From: Phragmitibacter flavus
Lineage (GTDB): Bacteria; Verrucomicrobiota; Verrucomicrobiia; Verrucomicrobiales; Verrucomicrobiaceae
Direction: 5' to 3'
Assembly (NCBI RefSeq): GCF_005780165.1
Contig: NZ_VAUV01000023.1
Coordinates: 1-63,666 of the forward strand
DNA: 63,666 nucleotides
Positions 24,793 to 33,434 of this stretch are shown piece after piece. The notes beneath the pieces are model-generated. The model saw nothing but the letters and a program-made list of their open reading frames with translations. It made no database searches and was not told the origin of the DNA. Each line of letters begins with the position of its first letter. Position 1 is the first letter of the stretch. Both the position numbers and the translations under genes were made by a program.

Positions 24793-25623
24793 CTAATTGG
24801 CCTTGGTTTTGAGAATGAGGGCCAGAAGATCGTCGCTGGTTTTGCGGATGCTGTTGGTCTTCTCGAGCGAGAACACTCCGCGAGGGACGTTCATGTCGCT
24901 GCGAATTTTGGTAAGGCCTTGGGAGATGGCGGTGATGAGCTGATTGTTTTTGGTGGTCTGGGGCATGCGCGTAACTGAGTTGATGAAATGCTCAACGAGG
25001 TTTGGCTGGTTGAGCAATTCGGAGCGGTCGGCGCTGTAGTTTTTGGAAATGACGGAGGTGACGGAAGCGGTGCCGCGAAGCCAGCCACCGAGGCTGACGC
25101 ACTGGGCGAGGTCGCTGTCTTTCATGCGTTGCATTTCGGCGCGAACCGTGGCCTGGGTTTGGTCGAACTCACGGCGAACGCCTTTCCAGTCGTCCTGCTG
25201 GACGGCATCGGTGATGCTCTTGGCGTGTCGGCTGACGGGTTTTTCGAGGCCAAGCTTTCTGGCGACGTTGATGACTTCGCGACCAATGTCTTCAATGGCT
25301 TGTTTGTCCTGGGCCTGGACGGCAACAAATCCTTCCGCCACGATGAGGCCAAAGATGAGGGAAAGTTCGGTGCGGTTGGAGGTGTTGGGGATGATCAGTT
25401 CGTTGACTTCGTCCTTCCAGTTGGGTTCGCCGAGTTTGTCGAGCACGGAGAAGATTTCGCTGGGGACGGGAACCACCACCTCTTCCATGACGAATCCGGG
25501 GAAGTTGTTGGGATCAAATTTTTCGACACCGGCACTGTTTTGAGCGGTGGCGATGCTGGCGAACAGAGCAAACAACAAGCCGCTGCAATGCGGCATCCAT
25601 GACGGGGCTGGGAAAATTTTCAT
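24793..25623 (-). CDS. Secreted hypothetical helical protein
   Basis: About 276 residues from ATG 25623 (MKIFPAPSWMPHCSGLLFAL), which gives a signal peptide ending at about SIATAQ; the frame extends 21 residues upstream without an ATG-type advantage. The mature part is mostly alpha-helical (VEHFINSVTRMPQTTKNNQL, KAITDAVQQDDWKGVRREFD-like segments), with no motif known to me. It is on the same strand as the neighbouring secreted protein. Confidence 0.65.
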   Translation of the reverse strand: MKIFPAPSWMPHCSGLLFALFASIATAQNSAGVEKFDPNNFPGFVMEEVVVPVPSEIFSVLDKLGEPNWKDEVNELIIPNTSNRTELSLIFGLIVAEGFVAVQAQDKQAIEDIGREVINVARKLGLEKPVSRHAKSITDAVQQDDWKGVRREFDQTQATVRAEMQRMKDSDLAQCVSLGGWLRGTASVTSVISKNYSADRSELLNQPNLVEHFINSVTRMPQTTKNNQLITAISQGLTKIRSDMNVPRGVFSLEKTNSIRKTSDDLLALILKTKAN

Positions 25624-25790
25624 GTGAGAGAGGATGGCGAATGAGACGCCCTGGCTCAATGGAAGCGTAGAAATGGTTTCGCGCAACCCTTTTGCCTTGG
25701 ACGTGATTTTTATTAGATTGACTTGATTTTGATGAGCCTGTCGCGACGGGGTGATGACCGTCTGCGGTGCAAGCGGGGAACTTTGACCGT

Positions 25791-26558
25791 ATGAATGCGT
25801 ATTTGATTCAATTCAGCATGCTGTGGGAGGATCGCAGCGCCAATCATGCCCAGGTTCGCGAGATGGTGGAGAAGGTTATGCCGGAAGCGGGCTCGATGCT
25901 GATCCTGCCGGAGATGTTTGCAACGGGGTTCAGCATGAACGTGGATTGCACGGCGCAGGGGGATTCGCGGGAGGATGAGGCCTTCATCAAAGAGCTTGCG
26001 GTGAAATGGCAGTGCGTGGTGGTGGCAGGGGTGGTGACGCGGCACGGGGATGGCAGGGCGCGCAATGAGGCGCTGGTGGTGTCGGCTGATGGCGGCGAAA
26101 TGCTGCGTTATGCCAAACAACAAATGTTCACGCCGGGCGGGGAGCACGATGTCTACTTGGCGGGGGACGAGGTGAGGGTGTTTGATTTTGAGGGCTTCAA
26201 GGTTGCGCCTTTGGTGTGCTATGATTTGCGGTTCCCGGAGCATTTCAGGAAGGCCATCGATTTAGGGGCCGAGGTGCTGGTGGTGATTGCCAGCTGGCCT
26301 GCGCGCCGACAGAGGCATTGGGAGGTTTTGCTGCAGGCTCGCGCGATTGAAAATCAGGCTTTTGTGATTGGGGTGAATCGCTGTGGATCGGACCCCAATG
26401 CCGAATACGTCGGCGGCAGTGTGGTTTTCGATCCGCTGGGGCAGCAGGTGGTGCATGCCGGCAGCGGACCGGGCGTGACGGAGGTTTGGCTTGACCGGCA
26501 GGCCTTGCTGACATGGCGTCAGCAATTCCCGGCGTTGAGCGATCGTAAGCCCAACTAA
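25791..26558 (+). CDS. Carbon-nitrogen hydrolase, omega-amidase (YafV/NIT2-like)
   Basis: 255 residues from ATG 25791 (MNAYLIQFSMLWEDRSANHA). The nitrilase-superfamily triad is visible: Glu in LILPEMFATGFS, Lys in AKQQMFTPGGEH, Cys in PLVCYDLRFPEHFR. The last two motifs fit omega-amidases that hydrolyse alpha-ketoglutaramate or ketosuccinamate. It is convergent with the following barrel gene, the two stop codons being directly adjacent without a terminator. Confidence 0.9.
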   Translation: MNAYLIQFSMLWEDRSANHAQVREMVEKVMPEAGSMLILPEMFATGFSMNVDCTAQGDSREDEAFIKELAVKWQCVVVAGVVTRHGDGRARNEALVVSADGGEMLRYAKQQMFTPGGEHDVYLAGDEVRVFDFEGFKVAPLVCYDLRFPEHFRKAIDLGAEVLVVIASWPARRQRHWEVLLQARAIENQAFVIGVNRCGSDPNAEYVGGSVVFDPLGQQVVHAGSGPGVTEVWLDRQALLTWRQQFPALSDRKPN

Positions 26559-27542
26559 TTAAAACACCCAGGTGAGGGTGGCGGCCCCGAACGGCGCGGA
26601 GTCGAGATCGTCTTCGGAAAGCACTCGCTGGTCTTCGTCGCGAACTTCAAGGTCGGTGAGGAAGTTAACACCACCGCGGACGCTGAGCCGGACGTTGTCA
26701 CTAAGGGCGTATTGCACACCGGCGCTGGCGCGGAACATGCCGAGGTTGAGGACCCGGGCTTCGCTGTCGCTGCCATCGTCATCAAGCTGCCATTTGTTGC
26801 CGGAAGGGTAGGTGTTGACGAACACGGTCCATTTTGGCGCAAAACGCCAGGCGAGGTTGATCAATGGAGGAGTGATCTGGACATAGGTCGAGTCGGAGGG
26901 ACGCCAGATAAAGCCGATGGCGGGATACACCGAGACGTCTTCGTAGGCATAGCTGGCATAGGTGCCCAAGGCGGCGGCAAAGGTGGGGCTGAACTTGTAT
27001 CCGATGAGGCCGATGATGGTGCCTTCGAGGGCATCACTGATGTCTGCGCCGGATTCCATGCCGAGGGATGGCTGGAGGCGGATGAATCCGAGCCAGCCGG
27101 GTTGCATTTCGTCAGGAATGTAGGCGAACTGGAAACTAAGGTTGAATTCATGCAGGTCGCGGCTGCCGATGGCGTCGGTTTCGAAGCGGGTAAAGTCGTA
27201 ACGGGAGGAGATCGAAAAGCGGTAGTCGCCGGAAGAGGTGCCGAACAATGGGATGCGGGCGCGGAAGCTCTGCATGTCGAGGCCGTCGCTGCCGTCTTCA
27301 AAGTCCATGGTGTCGGACAGGGTGTAGTCGAATGACAGGCTGGGTTTGCCCACGCCGTAGCCAGCGATGTCGGGTGGGATCATCATTTCAGAAGCGCGGG
27401 TGCTGCCGGCCTGAATCGGGACGGTGGAGTCGGCACCCATGGCGTCCACGGCACCCATGGCGTCGGGGTTCGCGTTGGAAACAGCCGGGCCGAGCAACAA
27501 GGCGGCCAGCGATAAAATTAGCGGGGATGGTGTCAATTTCAT
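26559..27542 (-). CDS. Outer-membrane beta-barrel protein (DUF6268-like)
   Basis: 327 residues from ATG 27542 (MKLTPSPLILSLAALLLGP, signal peptide). The rest is a chain of amphipathic beta strands, for example FSISSRYDFTRFETD, IGLIGYKFSPTFAAALGTYA and VQYALSDNVRLSVRGG, ending in aromatic TWVF as expected for a barrel inserted by BAM. The organisation resembles DUF6268 proteins; this family assignment is from memory of the pattern. The ligand is unknown. Confidence 0.7.
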   Translation of the reverse strand: MKLTPSPLILSLAALLLGPAVSNANPDAMGAVDAMGADSTVPIQAGSTRASEMMIPPDIAGYGVGKPSLSFDYTLSDTMDFEDGSDGLDMQSFRARIPLFGTSSGDYRFSISSRYDFTRFETDAIGSRDLHEFNLSFQFAYIPDEMQPGWLGFIRLQPSLGMESGADISDALEGTIIGLIGYKFSPTFAAALGTYASYAYEDVSVYPAIGFIWRPSDSTYVQITPPLINLAWRFAPKWTVFVNTYPSGNKWQLDDDGSDSEARVLNLGMFRASAGVQYALSDNVRLSVRGGVNFLTDLEVRDEDQRVLSEDDLDSAPFGAATLTWVF

Positions 27543-27714
27543 AGGTTGTGAAGAAAATTGGAAACGGAGGAGGGTAGGTATCGTCTGGTCTGATTGAATG
27601 CGTTTTAGCACAAGCACTGCTCATTCGCCCAGCCTCAAGGAATTGGATTCCTTTTATTTTGGCAAAGGTGATGTTGCAAGCGCTCTTCAGTGTCGCGATG
27701 GACAGGAAAGGGGC

Positions 27715-27744
27715 AAAAAAAACGGAACCCCAGCGGAGTTCCGT
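27715..27744 (-). terminator. Rho-independent terminator of the RRM gene
   Basis: On the minus strand, ACGGAAC, a 9-nt loop (TCCGCTGGG) and GTTCCGT form a 7-bp stem followed by eight T. It is located 41 nt downstream of the stop codon of the RNA-binding protein gene. Confidence 0.88.
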
Positions 27745-27785
27745 TTAAAAAGATGGGTGAAATTAAATCGCCCAGCGCGGGTCAA

Positions 27786-28145
27786 TTAATAGCGGTTGGA
27801 ACGACCACCGCGATCGCCACGGTCATTCCGACCACCGCGATCACCGCGGCTGTCGCCACGGCCACCACCACCACCGCCGCCGTAGGCAGGACGTTCTTCA
27901 CGAGGGCGGGCCTCGTTGATGGTGAGGTTACGGCCAAGGAAGGACTGGCCGTTGAGGCCATTGATGGCTGCGTTCATGCCTTCGACGCTGTCGACGGTGA
28001 CGAAAGCGAAGCCACGTGGGCGGCCGCTTTCACGATCGGTAGGAAGGAAAACTTCGGTAACGCCGCCGTGTTGGCTGAAAAGTTCGCGGAGATCTGCTTC
28101 GGTGGTGTCAAAGGAAAGGTTCCCGACATACATTTTGGTATTCAT
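27786..28145 (-). CDS. Glycine-rich RRM RNA-binding protein
   Basis: 119 residues from ATG 28145 ([20 protein letters not shown]); upstream codons open the frame but lack family support. A single RRM shows RNP2 (MYVGNL) and RNP1 (RGFAFVTV), followed by a Gly/Arg/Asp-rich tail ([16 protein letters not shown]-type). Such bacterial and cyanobacterial proteins bind RNA and are often cold- or stress-induced. It has its own terminator downstream and a gap of about 200 nt upstream, so it is likely monocistronic. Confidence 0.92.
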   Translation of the reverse strand: MNTKMYVGNLSFDTTEADLRELFSQHGGVTEVFLPTDRESGRPRGFAFVTVDSVEGMNAAINGLNGQSFLGRNLTINEARPREERPAYGGGGGGGRGDSRGDRGGRNDRGDRGGRSNRY

Positions 28146-28342
28146 AGTGTGTGATTGCGTAGCTAACTGCTGTTCCGAGACTGTTCCCGACTGTCGGGTC
28201 TCAAAATCACCACCGAATACTAACACTCACTTGATGATCTACCATGCCTTGAATCTGACAGGCGCCGTCGCCAGATGGTCAGAGTCCGTCATAATTTAAG
28301 AAAAGCGAGGGAAAAATCACCGATTCGTAAAAAACCCCGGAT

Positions 28343-28870
28343 TCATTTGCCAAGGTAATCCTGGCACCAGACGTAGGCTTGCGAAAGTTGCATGCTGGGG
28401 TTGGTGGACGCGGTCGCGACATATTCGCAGTCGGGGGAGAAGCGCACGGCTGGGTAAAGCCATTCTTCATCGCCGATTTCGAGTCGGGGAATCAGGGCAC
28501 CGCCATGATGTTCAACGAACCAGCGCAGCACCAGAGGTTGGCGGCGATGCGACAGGGATGACGGACGCTGATGCAGGCAACCCATGACGCCGGTTTGGTT
28601 GGCAGCATCAGTGATCTCGCCGGTGTTGAAGTTAATGTGGATGGCAAACTGACCGGCAGATGGGGCGCTGGCGGCGGTGAGGGCGAAGGTCAACTCGGGC
28701 AGATCGGAGGTGAGTTCGGTCTGAATCTGGAAGCCGAAGTTTTTGGTAGCGCGTTTTACTTTGACCGATCCGAAGGAATGGGATTTCGAGACCGAGGAAA
28801 AGGGGGTAGCCTGAATTCGTGAAGGGTGAGTGCGGGTGATCATCGAATGTTGTGTGGATTGTTCGACCAT
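28343..28870 (-). CDS. Hypothetical protein, divergent from the pseudouridine synthase
   Basis: About 175 residues from ATG 28870 (MVEQSTQHSMITRTHPSRIQ); the next Met (28843) is also possible. It has a basic N-terminus, then an alpha/beta region with TELTSDLPELTFALTAASAP and EEWLYPAVRFSPDCEYVATA. No family is recognised with confidence. It is divergent from the pseudouridine synthase, and a 20-bp palindrome spans its start codon. Confidence 0.55.
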   Translation of the reverse strand: MVEQSTQHSMITRTHPSRIQATPFSSVSKSHSFGSVKVKRATKNFGFQIQTELTSDLPELTFALTAASAPSAGQFAIHINFNTGEITDAANQTGVMGCLHQRPSSLSHRRQPLVLRWFVEHHGGALIPRLEIGDEEWLYPAVRFSPDCEYVATASTNPSMQLSQAYVWCQDYLGK

Positions 28871-28891
28871 AGTGAATGAATTCACTATAAT
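28869..28891 (+). promoter_or_regulatory. Palindrome overlapping a TATAAT box in a divergent region
   Basis: ATAGTGAA, a 4-nt centre and TTCACTAT (28869-28888) form a perfect 8-bp inverted repeat, typical of a dimeric repressor operator. TATAAT (28886-28891) overlaps its right arm and could be the -10 box for the pseudouridine synthase gene on +; no good -35 element is seen. The palindrome also touches the start of the minus-strand gene, so one regulator could control both. This is inferred from position only. Confidence 0.4.
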
Positions 28892-28985
28892 TACAAGAAT
28901 ATATTTATGGGGATTATGGTTTTTTATCTTTCACTGGGCGGATCGGTTGGTTGCCCCAGGAGCAAATTCCGGTCATGGTCCGCCG

Positions 28986-29702
28986 GTGTCTGGTCTGGCT
29001 CGAACGCTCTCAAAACTTGGTTTCTGCTCAAGGCGGGCGGCGGGAGATCTTGCGCGAGCAGGTCGGATTCGAGTCAATGGGGTCGTGCGTCGTGATCCAG
29101 AGTTCGCGATCAAGGGCGAGCGTGATCAGATTCAGGTCGACGGCGTTCCCGTGACGGCAGCGAAACCCGTTTATGTGATGCTCAACAAACCGAGAGGTCT
29201 CGTCACCAGCGCTTCCGATGAGCAGGGCAGATCAACGGTGTTTGAGTGTTTTGCGGGGAGTTTTGCGGAGGTCCATCTTGCTCCCGTCGGGCGACTTGAC
29301 AAGGCCAGTGAGGGGTTGCTGCTGTTTACCAATGATACCGGCTGGGCGGAGTCGATTACTTCACCGTTGACTCATGTGGAGAAGGTTTACCATGTGCAGG
29401 TGGACCGGGTGTTGGATGCGGATCAGCTTCAACGGTTGCGTCAACCGGTGGAGAATGGTGGTGAAAGATTGGTGGCCCGTGCGGTTAATCTGTTGCGACA
29501 CGGCCCGAAGAACTCATGGGTGGAGTTCACCCTGGATGAAGGGCGCAACCGGCATTTGCGTCGGCTTTGCGAGGCTCATGGATTGGAGGTTTTGCGTTTG
29601 GTGCGGGTGAAGGTCGGGAGTCTGGGTCTCGGTGAATTGACGAAGGGGGCATGGCGCCATCTGACCACGGAGGAGGTTGGAAGTCTGGTGCCGGGCGGCT
29701 GA
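28986..29702 (+). CDS. Pseudouridine synthase, RsuA/RluB family
   Basis: About 238 residues if the GTG at 28986 is used; the frame is open upstream to 28830 with a TTG at 28947, and no ATG lies in the right place. An S4 domain (LARTLSKLGFCSRRAAGDL) is followed by the catalytic motif VGRLDKASEGLLLFTNDT with its Asp and by DEGRNRHLRRLCEAHGLEV. The enzyme isomerises uridine in rRNA. Length and motifs agree with RsuA/RluB/RluE. It ends 10 nt before the convergent exosortase gene. Confidence 0.88.
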   Translation: MSGLARTLSKLGFCSRRAAGDLARAGRIRVNGVVRRDPEFAIKGERDQIQVDGVPVTAAKPVYVMLNKPRGLVTSASDEQGRSTVFECFAGSFAEVHLAPVGRLDKASEGLLLFTNDTGWAESITSPLTHVEKVYHVQVDRVLDADQLQRLRQPVENGGERLVARAVNLLRHGPKNSWVEFTLDEGRNRHLRRLCEAHGLEVLRLVRVKVGSLGLGELTKGAWRHLTTEEVGSLVPGG

Positions 29703-29712
29703 CCGTAGTTGA

Positions 29713-31023
29713 TCACGGGATGAGCTCCAGTTGGGTGATGGCGAGCCAGGGGCCGGACTGAGGTTTGGCGAGGGCGTTCCAATACCAGGCGGAAATGTCA
29801 GTTTGAGACTGGGTGGCGTCGGCGTTGATGATGCGTTCTTTGAGGTGGTAATGTCTGCCGTTGAAGGTGGCTTGGTGATGAGACCAGAGTTGATGATCCG
29901 GGTCTCGGAACAACGGGAGGGGCTTGAGGGTAAAACCGCTGGCGCGGAAACAGTCGGCGCTGGGGTGGAGAAGTCGGGTGGGTTTGGTGACTTGACGGAG
30001 GATGATTTCGTCGGGACCGCATTGAAAGCGGGCAATGGTGCCGGGGAAATTTTTGAGGAAGTTGGTTTCGCGATCGGACAAGGGGAGACAAGTCAGTGGG
30101 ATGCCGTTGAAGGTGGAGGGAAAAGGCGCGAAGGATGTTGGAGCAGAAGGTCGAGAAGATGAAGCGTATGCGATGAGAGGGGCGGCGAGAATGATGGCGG
30201 TGATGGGGATGAGCTTTTTGGGGGACATGAGAATGGGGATTTTGCGGTCGGAACGACAACGACTTCCTATTTGATGAAGGAAGAAGAGGAGGGCGGCCTG
30301 GATGAGAAGTCCGGTGGCTTCGTGGGTCCAATGAGGCAGGTGGACGATTTTGGATTCGGGAAAGAAGAGGATGGCGGCGCGAAGGCTGTTGCCAAGGATG
30401 ACCAGAAGGACGGCGCTGCTGAGGAGGATGAGGGTGGAGAAGATGGGGAGTCGGCGCAGGGTTGCGAGGGTGGCGGCAACGAAGAGGGTGGTCCACAACA
30501 TGCGAATGCCGGAACAGGGGGGATCGACACCGATGATCTGATTTTGATAGGTGAGGACGACGCCTTGACGCTGGACTTCGAAGGGGGTGAGGTGGTGGAG
30601 GAGTTGGTGGGCGATCTCGGCGGCGGCGAGGCGCATAGGGTAGCCGAGGTAGAAGTCGAAGGAGGCGATGAGCGGGAGGCTTAGGATGAGGAGGGCGGTG
30701 ATGCCGGATTTGGAGGCGGGAATGAAGAGGGAGGTGAGCGCGACGGTGATGAGGGTGGCGGCCATGATCATCGGCGGGAGATGGCCGGGAAGGGCGCGGA
30801 CGAGGAGCAGGAAGAGACTGCCGATGAAGAGGACGGGGGTGTTGATGCGTAGGTGGGGAAGCTGGCGGAGGATGAAGAACAGGGCGGTGGCGAGGGCAAT
30901 GAGGCCGAGGGGTTCGTCGGATTGATCGGTGCTGCGTCGGAAATACCACAGAAGAGTGGGGTAGGTGGCAAAGGAGAAAAGCAGGAGGGCGAGGAGCCTT
31001 AATAAGGATCGAGATGAGGGCAT
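29713..31023 (-). CDS. Exosortase/archaeosortase family protein with C-terminal extension
   Basis: 436 residues. Eight or so membrane helices hold the catalytic triad: C170 in GVDPPCSGIRMLW, R215 in LGNSLRAAILFF and H234 in PHWTHEATG. Exosortases are transpeptidase-like enzymes that cleave PEP-CTERM signals. After the membrane core, residues of about 260-436 form a soluble domain (FAPFPSTFNGIPLTCLPLSD, DCFRASGFTLKPL) like the EpsI/DUF3485-type partner that accompanies exosortases, here fused in one chain. It starts 42 nt after the VIT/vWA protein gene, which has a PEP-CTERM tail, so the two are probably enzyme and dedicated substrate. Confidence 0.88.
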   Translation of the reverse strand: MPSSRSLLRLLALLLFSFATYPTLLWYFRRSTDQSDEPLGLIALATALFFILRQLPHLRINTPVLFIGSLFLLLVRALPGHLPPMIMAATLITVALTSLFIPASKSGITALLILSLPLIASFDFYLGYPMRLAAAEIAHQLLHHLTPFEVQRQGVVLTYQNQIIGVDPPCSGIRMLWTTLFVAATLATLRRLPIFSTLILLSSAVLLVILGNSLRAAILFFPESKIVHLPHWTHEATGLLIQAALLFFLHQIGSRCRSDRKIPILMSPKKLIPITAIILAAPLIAYASSSRPSAPTSFAPFPSTFNGIPLTCLPLSDRETNFLKNFPGTIARFQCGPDEIILRQVTKPTRLLHPSADCFRASGFTLKPLPLFRDPDHQLWSHHQATFNGRHYHLKERIINADATQSQTDISAWYWNALAKPQSGPWLAITQLELIP

Positions 31024-31064
31024 GGAGCGATGGAGGAAGATGAAAATGGGGGTTTGGCAGCGGG

Positions 31065-33152
31065 TTACTGGTGGTCGGACTTTGAAAGGCGGCGCTGGCG
31101 ATGGAGGGCGAGGGAGGCGGCGGCGAGGATGAGGAGGCTGACGACTCCTGGTTCGGGAACGGAGCAGGATTTGCCAGTGCTCGTGGCGGTGGTGGTCGAG
31201 ATGGCGACGGCGGGGGAACCGGCGGGGAGGGCGTGGTTGCTGACACCTTGGGGAAGCGGGAGGGGTTGGGTGACGGTGTTGAGTTGGGCGAGGATTTCGC
31301 GCGGGGTTTCATCGACACCGACGAAGGAAGTGTGTTCGGTGAGCAAATGATAGGTGAGGCCGAGGGTGGTGATTTCCTGCTGGGTTTCACCGGGGTTGTT
31401 GAGTTGGGAGGCGATGCTGAGTTCGCGGATGCGGTCGTGGGCCCAGAGGGGTCGGAGGGCGGGGTTGGTGAGGGCTTTGCTGGCTTCGGCTGCGACATCG
31501 AAGCTGGCTTGGTAGGGGGCATTGCCGTTTTTGCCGCGAACGGTGATTCGGCCCTGGGGCTGGTCTTTCCATTTGCCAATGATCTGAAGGGGGCGTTCGG
31601 CAAAGAGGTCGGGGATGCAGGTGGGCTGGATTTGATGGGTGGCGAAACCTTCGTAGGTGACTTCGATGTCGGTGAGGACGGGGGCTTTGATGTAGTCGTG
31701 GAATCGTTTGGCGGTGGCGGGGGCGTCGTTGGGGTTGAGGACGATGAAGGGTTCGCCTTGTCCGGCGTGGGCGAGACCTTCGATGAGCCAGCGATTGACG
31801 GAAGAGCCGATGCCGAAGGCGAAGAAGTTCGTCTGGCCGAGGTTTTCGCTGACGAGTTGGAAGGCTTCTTTTTCGATGCTGACGAATCCGTCGGTGATGA
31901 GGACGAGATTGCGGGAGCGGCCTTCAGTGCGGGGGAGGTCGAAGGCGAGTTTCAGGGCGGGAAGAAGCTCGGTGCTGCCAAAGGCGCGGATGTTGTCGAG
32001 CAGGTTGAGGGCGTGTTTGAGGTTCTCCTGGTTGGCGGGAAGGGGCGTTTGGGAGAGGGCCTTGTTGCTTCCGGCGAAGAGCACGACGTTGAAGTGATCA
32101 GTGGGCTGCATGCCGTTGATGAGGTCGCGCAAAAGGGTTTTGGCGGTGTCGATGGGGAATCCGTGCATGCTGCCGCTGACGTCGATGATGAAGAGGTAGT
32201 CGCGCGGGCTGAGGTGCGAGGATTCGATGCGGGCGGGAGGCTGAACGTTGAGCAGGAAGAAGTTTTCGTGGTCTTCGGGACTGCCGTTGCCTTGATGAAG
32301 CAGAAGGCCACTGGCGACTTGTTGTTGGGCCAACTGGTAGTGGAGAACGAAGTCTCGATTGGCGTGGTCGGTCGAAGCAGGAAGGGTCAGGCTGGCGTGG
32401 GTTTTGTCAGAGAAGATGATGTGGGGTTGGTGGGTGGGGGAGACGACGGATTGGACGGGGAGACCGGCGTTGAGGGTTAGGTCGAGCTGGAAGGTGCTGG
32501 GGCTGTTTTGGCCTTCGGCGAGGTGGGGGTTTTGGGTCCAGGTTTCGGTTGCGGATTTGCCCGAGCTGGTGGGGCTGGTGTAGCGCGGTCCGACGACCGT
32601 AGGGTAGTGGAACTCGTAGACACGTTCGGTGGCGTTGAGTTTTTCGCTGTAGTGCAGGAAAACGCGCACCTCGTCGCCGGGGAGGATGTTGGCGACGCTC
32701 ATCTGGAAGACGTTGGGGCGATGCTGCTCGAGAAGACTGGCGGTTTTGTTTTCGGCCTTGGCTTTTTCGAAGGTGGCTTTGGCTTGTTGTTTTTCCTGGA
32801 TCTTGGCCTTGATGAGGCGTGGTCCGATTTGCATGTCGACGCCGTGGACGGCGGCGCGGGTGGAGGCGGGGAAGCGGTAGATGGCTTCGATGGGGGTGGT
32901 GCCGGTGTTGGTGTAGGTCTGTTCGACGGTGACGCTGGCGATGATGCCGGAGATGGTGGCTTTTACCTTGGTGGATTTGAGGGGAAGGGCATCGAGATTG
33001 GGGTTGTTGCCGATGATCTCAAACTGGGGTGGGAGTGAATGGTCGGGATGATTCTCGCCGAGGGGATGGGGTTGGGGGATTGAGTTGGCGAAGAGAGTGG
33101 ATGCCGTGAGGCAGAGCAGGATGGTGGTTAGCAGGGATGATGTTGTTTGCAT
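31065..33152 (-). CDS. VIT and vWA domain protein with PEP-CTERM sorting signal
   Basis: 695 residues from ATG 33152 (MQTTSSLLTTILLCLTASTL, signal peptide). The VIT domain (about 45-165) has ISGIIASVTVEQTYTNTGTT, EAIYRFPASTRAAVHG and KIQEKQQAKATFEKA. The vWA domain starts about residue 300 with the MIDAS motif FIIDVSGSMHG. The C-terminus has SVPEPGVVSLLILAAASLAL and a basic R-Q-R-R end, a PEP-CTERM signal. Related inter-alpha-trypsin-like proteins are known as single targets of specialised exosortases or sortases in marine Proteobacteria and Bacteroidetes. It lies directly upstream of the exosortase gene. Confidence 0.88.
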   Translation of the reverse strand: MQTTSSLLTTILLCLTASTLFANSIPQPHPLGENHPDHSLPPQFEIIGNNPNLDALPLKSTKVKATISGIIASVTVEQTYTNTGTTPIEAIYRFPASTRAAVHGVDMQIGPRLIKAKIQEKQQAKATFEKAKAENKTASLLEQHRPNVFQMSVANILPGDEVRVFLHYSEKLNATERVYEFHYPTVVGPRYTSPTSSGKSATETWTQNPHLAEGQNSPSTFQLDLTLNAGLPVQSVVSPTHQPHIIFSDKTHASLTLPASTDHANRDFVLHYQLAQQQVASGLLLHQGNGSPEDHENFFLLNVQPPARIESSHLSPRDYLFIIDVSGSMHGFPIDTAKTLLRDLINGMQPTDHFNVVLFAGSNKALSQTPLPANQENLKHALNLLDNIRAFGSTELLPALKLAFDLPRTEGRSRNLVLITDGFVSIEKEAFQLVSENLGQTNFFAFGIGSSVNRWLIEGLAHAGQGEPFIVLNPNDAPATAKRFHDYIKAPVLTDIEVTYEGFATHQIQPTCIPDLFAERPLQIIGKWKDQPQGRITVRGKNGNAPYQASFDVAAEASKALTNPALRPLWAHDRIRELSIASQLNNPGETQQEITTLGLTYHLLTEHTSFVGVDETPREILAQLNTVTQPLPLPQGVSNHALPAGSPAVAISTTTATSTGKSCSVPEPGVVSLLILAAASLALHRQRRLSKSDHQ

Positions 33153-33176
33153 GGGATCGTTGGGTTGACGATCCAA

Positions 33177-33434
33177 GCTGGGGCGCGTGTTTGAATGATG
33201 CGTGAAGCGGGCATGAAAGTTGCGTGAATTGTTGGGGAAGGGGGTGTTTGATGCTCGATGAGAGGGATTTTTTTAACCACAACCGAGTGAAACGAGATAG
33301 CCAGCCAAAGGCTGTCCCGCAGGGATGAACGTAGTGAAGCAAATGGACACGAATTTACACGAATGATGACAGGCTTGGGATAGGTGTTTGGAGGTGGGAT
33401 ATTGTTGTGTTAAGGAGTTTTATATTTTTATATT
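33177..33434. other. Divergent intergenic region with repetitive DNA
   Basis: Between the VIT/vWA gene (minus) and the COG2509 gene (+). The stretch at about 33277-33345 (AACCACAACCGAGTGAAACG and ATGGACACGAATTTACACGA) reads like an interspersed Verrucomicrobial repeat. An AT-rich run at 33415-33434 precedes the start of the flavoprotein gene. No clear promoter. Confidence 0.4.
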
